DNA of 64,000 nucleotides from Cytobacillus citreus (lineage in GTDB: Bacteria; Bacillota; Bacilli; Bacillales; Cytobacillaceae). Under the pieces are notes generated by a model, which was not told where the DNA came from, did no database searches, and worked only from the letters and a program-made list of their open reading frames with translations. The translations under genes were made by a program, and so were the position numbers. The stretch covers positions 531,239 through 595,238 of the forward strand of contig NZ_JAGYPM010000001.1 of the NCBI RefSeq assembly GCF_018343665.1, given 5' to 3'. Shown in pieces: positions 61,850 through 64,000 of the stretch. Numbering within the stretch: position 1 is the first letter of the stretch; each line of letters begins with the position of its first letter.

Positions 61850-64000
61850 TTGTTTTTAAAACGGTTGGATGTTGTTGGATTTAAATCGTTTGCCGAAAGA
61901 ATATTGGTTGATTTTGTGCCTGGTGTTACTGCTGTTGTAGGTCCAAATGGTAGTGGAAAAAGCAATATTACAGATGCCATCCGCTGGGTATTAGGAGAGC
62001 AGTCAGCTAAATCATTACGAGGCGCAAAAATGGAGGATATTATTTTTTCTGGAAGTGACTCGCGGAAGTCGTTGAACTATGCAGAGGTAACGCTCACTTT
62101 AGATAATGAGGATCAAGGTCTGCCCATTGATTATAACGAGGTTAGTGTAACGCGCCGCGTATATCGATCAGGCGAAAGTGAATTTTTAATAAATAAACAG
62201 TCCTGCAGACTTAAAGATATTGTAGATTTATTTATGGATTCTGGTTTAGGCAGGGAAGCCTTTTCAATCATAAGCCAAGGAAGAGTTGAAGAGATTCTTA
62301 ATAGTAAAGCAGAAGAGCGGAGAACGATCTTTGAAGAAGCAGCAGGTGTTCTTAAATATAAGACAAGGAAGAAAAAGGCAGAAAGTAAGCTGACGGAAAC
62401 GCAAGAAAATTTAAATCGAGTGAATGATATTGTATATGAACTTGAAAGTCAGGTCGAGCCTTTAAAAATTCAAGCTTCAATTGCAAAGGATTATTTAGAA
62501 CAAAAGGAAGAACTTGAAAAAATCGAAGTAGCTGTAACTGTATATGAAATTGAGGATTTGCATTTAAAATGGGAGCAGTTATCACAAGACCTTGAGAATA
62601 ATAAAGAAAAAGAAATAAAGCTTTCTGCAAGTCTTCATAATAAGGAAGCAAAAATTGAAGAATTAAGAGACCAAGCATCAGCTTTAGATGAATCAATAAA
62701 TGATTTGCAAAATGTATTGCTGCATGCAAGTGAAGAGCTTGAAAAGCTAGAAGGCAGAAAAGAAGTCTTAAAGGAAAGAAAGAAAAACGCTGCACAAAAT
62801 AAGGGGCAGCTTCAAAAAAATTTAGAAGAATACAAAGAAAAAAAGATTGAATTAAATGCTCAAAAGGATCATCAGTATTTGATTCAAAAGCAGTTAGAGG
62901 AAGAGGCTAATCAGCTTAAAAACGAGCTAAAGGAAAAACAAGATCAACTTAATCTTTTTAATATAAATACAGAAGAAAAGATTGAATCGCTTAAAAGTGA
63001 TTATATTGAAGTATTAAATAAACAAGCTGCCTCTAAAAATGAACTTCAAAATATTGATCAACAGCTTAATCAGTTAGAAATGAGAAGCGGGAAGCTCGAG
63101 CAAGAAAATGATAATTTTATTCGTAATCGGAAAAGTATTATTGAACGGAAGCAAAAGATAGAATCACTTCTTTTAACCGCTCAAAAAGAGTTAGATGATC
63201 AAGTAACATTATTTCGCGATGATCAGAGAAGGCTAGAATCAGCAAAGGAAAACTATCAAAAGCAAGAAAAGACATTATACCAAGCTTATCAATACTTGCA
63301 AAAGGCAAAATCTAGACAAGAAATGCTTGAGGAAATGGAAGATGACTTTTCAGGATTTTTTCAAGGAGTTAAAGAGGTATTAAAGGCTCGCGGAGATAAT
63401 CTTCAAGGAATTGAAGGTGCAGTTGCTGAATTAATTCAAGTTCCAAAGGAATTTGAAACAGCAATTGAAACGGCGTTAGGCGGTGCTATGCAGCATATTA
63501 TTGTTGGAACTGAGCATGACGCGCGAAATGCCATTCAATATTTAAAAAAGAACTCATACGGACGGGCTACATTCCTTCCGTTAAATGTAATAAAAGGCAA
63601 GAGTCTAAGCACTAGTCAGCTCCAATCAATTCAACAGCATCCTTCTTTTGTCGGTGAAGCAGCAAAATTAATTCAATATGGCTACAAGTATAAGGGATCA
63701 ATGGAAAACTTACTAGGTAATGTTGTCATTGCTAAGGATTTAAAGGGTGCAAATGAATTAGCAAAGCTACTGCAATATCGTGTACGACTTGTTACTATTG
63801 ATGGAGATGTTGTGAATCCAGGAGGTTCAATGACAGGAGGAGCTCTAAAACAAAAGAATTCTTCCATTTTAAGCAGAAAAGGTGAGCTTGAAGAATTAAA
63901 AGTAAGAATAGTGGATATGGAATCAAAAACCTCTAGCTTGGAAACCCAAGTTAAATTGCTCAAGGAAGATATTAAGACGTTAGAAGCTGCGATTGATGAG
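61850..64000 (+). CDS. smc: chromosome segregation ATPase Smc, 3'-truncated by window edge
   Basis: 717 codons are visible of roughly 1190 expected, with no stop before the window ends. The start is TTG at 61850 (MFLKRLDVVGFKSFAER) after GGGGGAG. The Walker A site is VVGPNGSGKSNITDA. The N-terminal arm coiled coil runs from about 170 to 495. The hinge domain begins near FSGFFQGVKEVLKARG and includes GDVVNPGGSMTGG. The second arm starts at the end of the window. Smc with ScpA/ScpB condenses and resolves sister origins. Confidence 0.97.
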   Translation, partial: MFLKRLDVVGFKSFAERILVDFVPGVTAVVGPNGSGKSNITDAIRWVLGEQSAKSLRGAKMEDIIFSGSDSRKSLNYAEVTLTLDNEDQGLPIDYNEVSVTRRVYRSGESEFLINKQSCRLKDIVDLFMDSGLGREAFSIISQGRVEEILNSKAEERRTIFEEAAGVLKYKTRKKKAESKLTETQENLNRVNDIVYELESQVEPLKIQASIAKDYLEQKEELEKIEVAVTVYEIEDLHLKWEQLSQDLENNKEKEIKLSASLHNKEAKIEELRDQASALDESINDLQNVLLHASEELEKLEGRKEVLKERKKNAAQNKGQLQKNLEEYKEKKIELNAQKDHQYLIQKQLEEEANQLKNELKEKQDQLNLFNINTEEKIESLKSDYIEVLNKQAASKNELQNIDQQLNQLEMRSGKLEQENDNFIRNRKSIIERKQKIESLLLTAQKELDDQVTLFRDDQRRLESAKENYQKQEKTLYQAYQYLQKAKSRQEMLEEMEDDFSGFFQGVKEVLKARGDNLQGIEGAVAELIQVPKEFETAIETALGGAMQHIIVGTEHDARNAIQYLKKNSYGRATFLPLNVIKGKSLSTSQLQSIQQHPSFVGEAAKLIQYGYKYKGSMENLLGNVVIAKDLKGANELAKLLQYRVRLVTIDGDVVNPGGSMTGGALKQKNSSILSRKGELEELKVRIVDMESKTSSLETQVKLLKEDIKTLEAAIDE

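Noticed and set aside
62352..62795. 147-codon minus-strand frame inside smc
   Set aside because: It is the Leu/Phe-rich antisense shadow of the Smc coiled coil.

Overview
This window is chromosomal DNA from a low-GC, Gram-positive, endospore-forming member of the Bacillaceae. It carries spoIIGA, sigE, sigG and spoVM, and its gene order closely follows the Bacillus subtilis stretch from ylxW to smc. I cannot name the species. Nearly every coding region matches a known core gene. I see no prophage, insertion sequence, CRISPR array, rRNA or tRNA gene.

Layout. 1-4463: end of the division cluster (two DUF881 proteins, sbp, ftsA, ftsZ). 4525-5754: a flavohemoglobin gene (hmp) on the minus strand, between ftsZ and the sporulation sigma genes. 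6067-9136: spoIIGA-sigE and sigG. 9322-13510: ylmC, ylmD, ylmE, sepF, ylmG, ylmH and divIVA. 13562-16897: a T-box leader and ileS. 17095-18884: ylyA, lspA, rluD-type pseudouridine synthase. 18888-30863: the complete pyrimidine operon (pyrR, P, B, C, AA, AB, K, D, F, E) with three PyrR attenuators. 31293-33005: rqcH (minus). 33267-50428: Ca2+ ATPase, yloC, remA, gmk, rpoZ, coaBC, priA, def, fmt, rsmB, rlmN, prpC, prkC, rsgA, rpe. 50555-54185: thiN, spoVM, rpmB (minus), yloU, fakA. 54281-64000: recG, fapR-plsX-fabD-fabG, acpA, rnc and the first 717 codons of smc.

How the genes work together. The left end builds and positions the division septum (FtsA, FtsZ, SepF, DivIVA). SpoIIGA, SigE, SigG and SpoVM belong to endospore development. 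The pyr operon makes UMP from glutamine, bicarbonate and aspartate under PyrR and UMP feedback. The middle block handles nucleotide and cofactor supply, replication restart, translation initiation, rRNA maturation and stationary-phase signalling (PrpC/PrkC with RsgA). The right end makes phospholipid precursors under the malonyl-CoA sensor FapR.

The least explained material lies in the gene-free gaps. At least three families of structured intergenic repeats occur there, and the copies differ by compensating base changes that keep their helices. Other leads are a likely ATT start codon for pyrR, an FNR/CRP-type box about 41.5 bp upstream of a predicted hmp start site, a 22-bp-spacer spoIIG promoter, a sigma-F promoter before sigG, a structured leader before ylmD, and a dyad in an unusually long promoter spacer before yloU. 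All family assignments come from recall of protein sequences, not from database searches.
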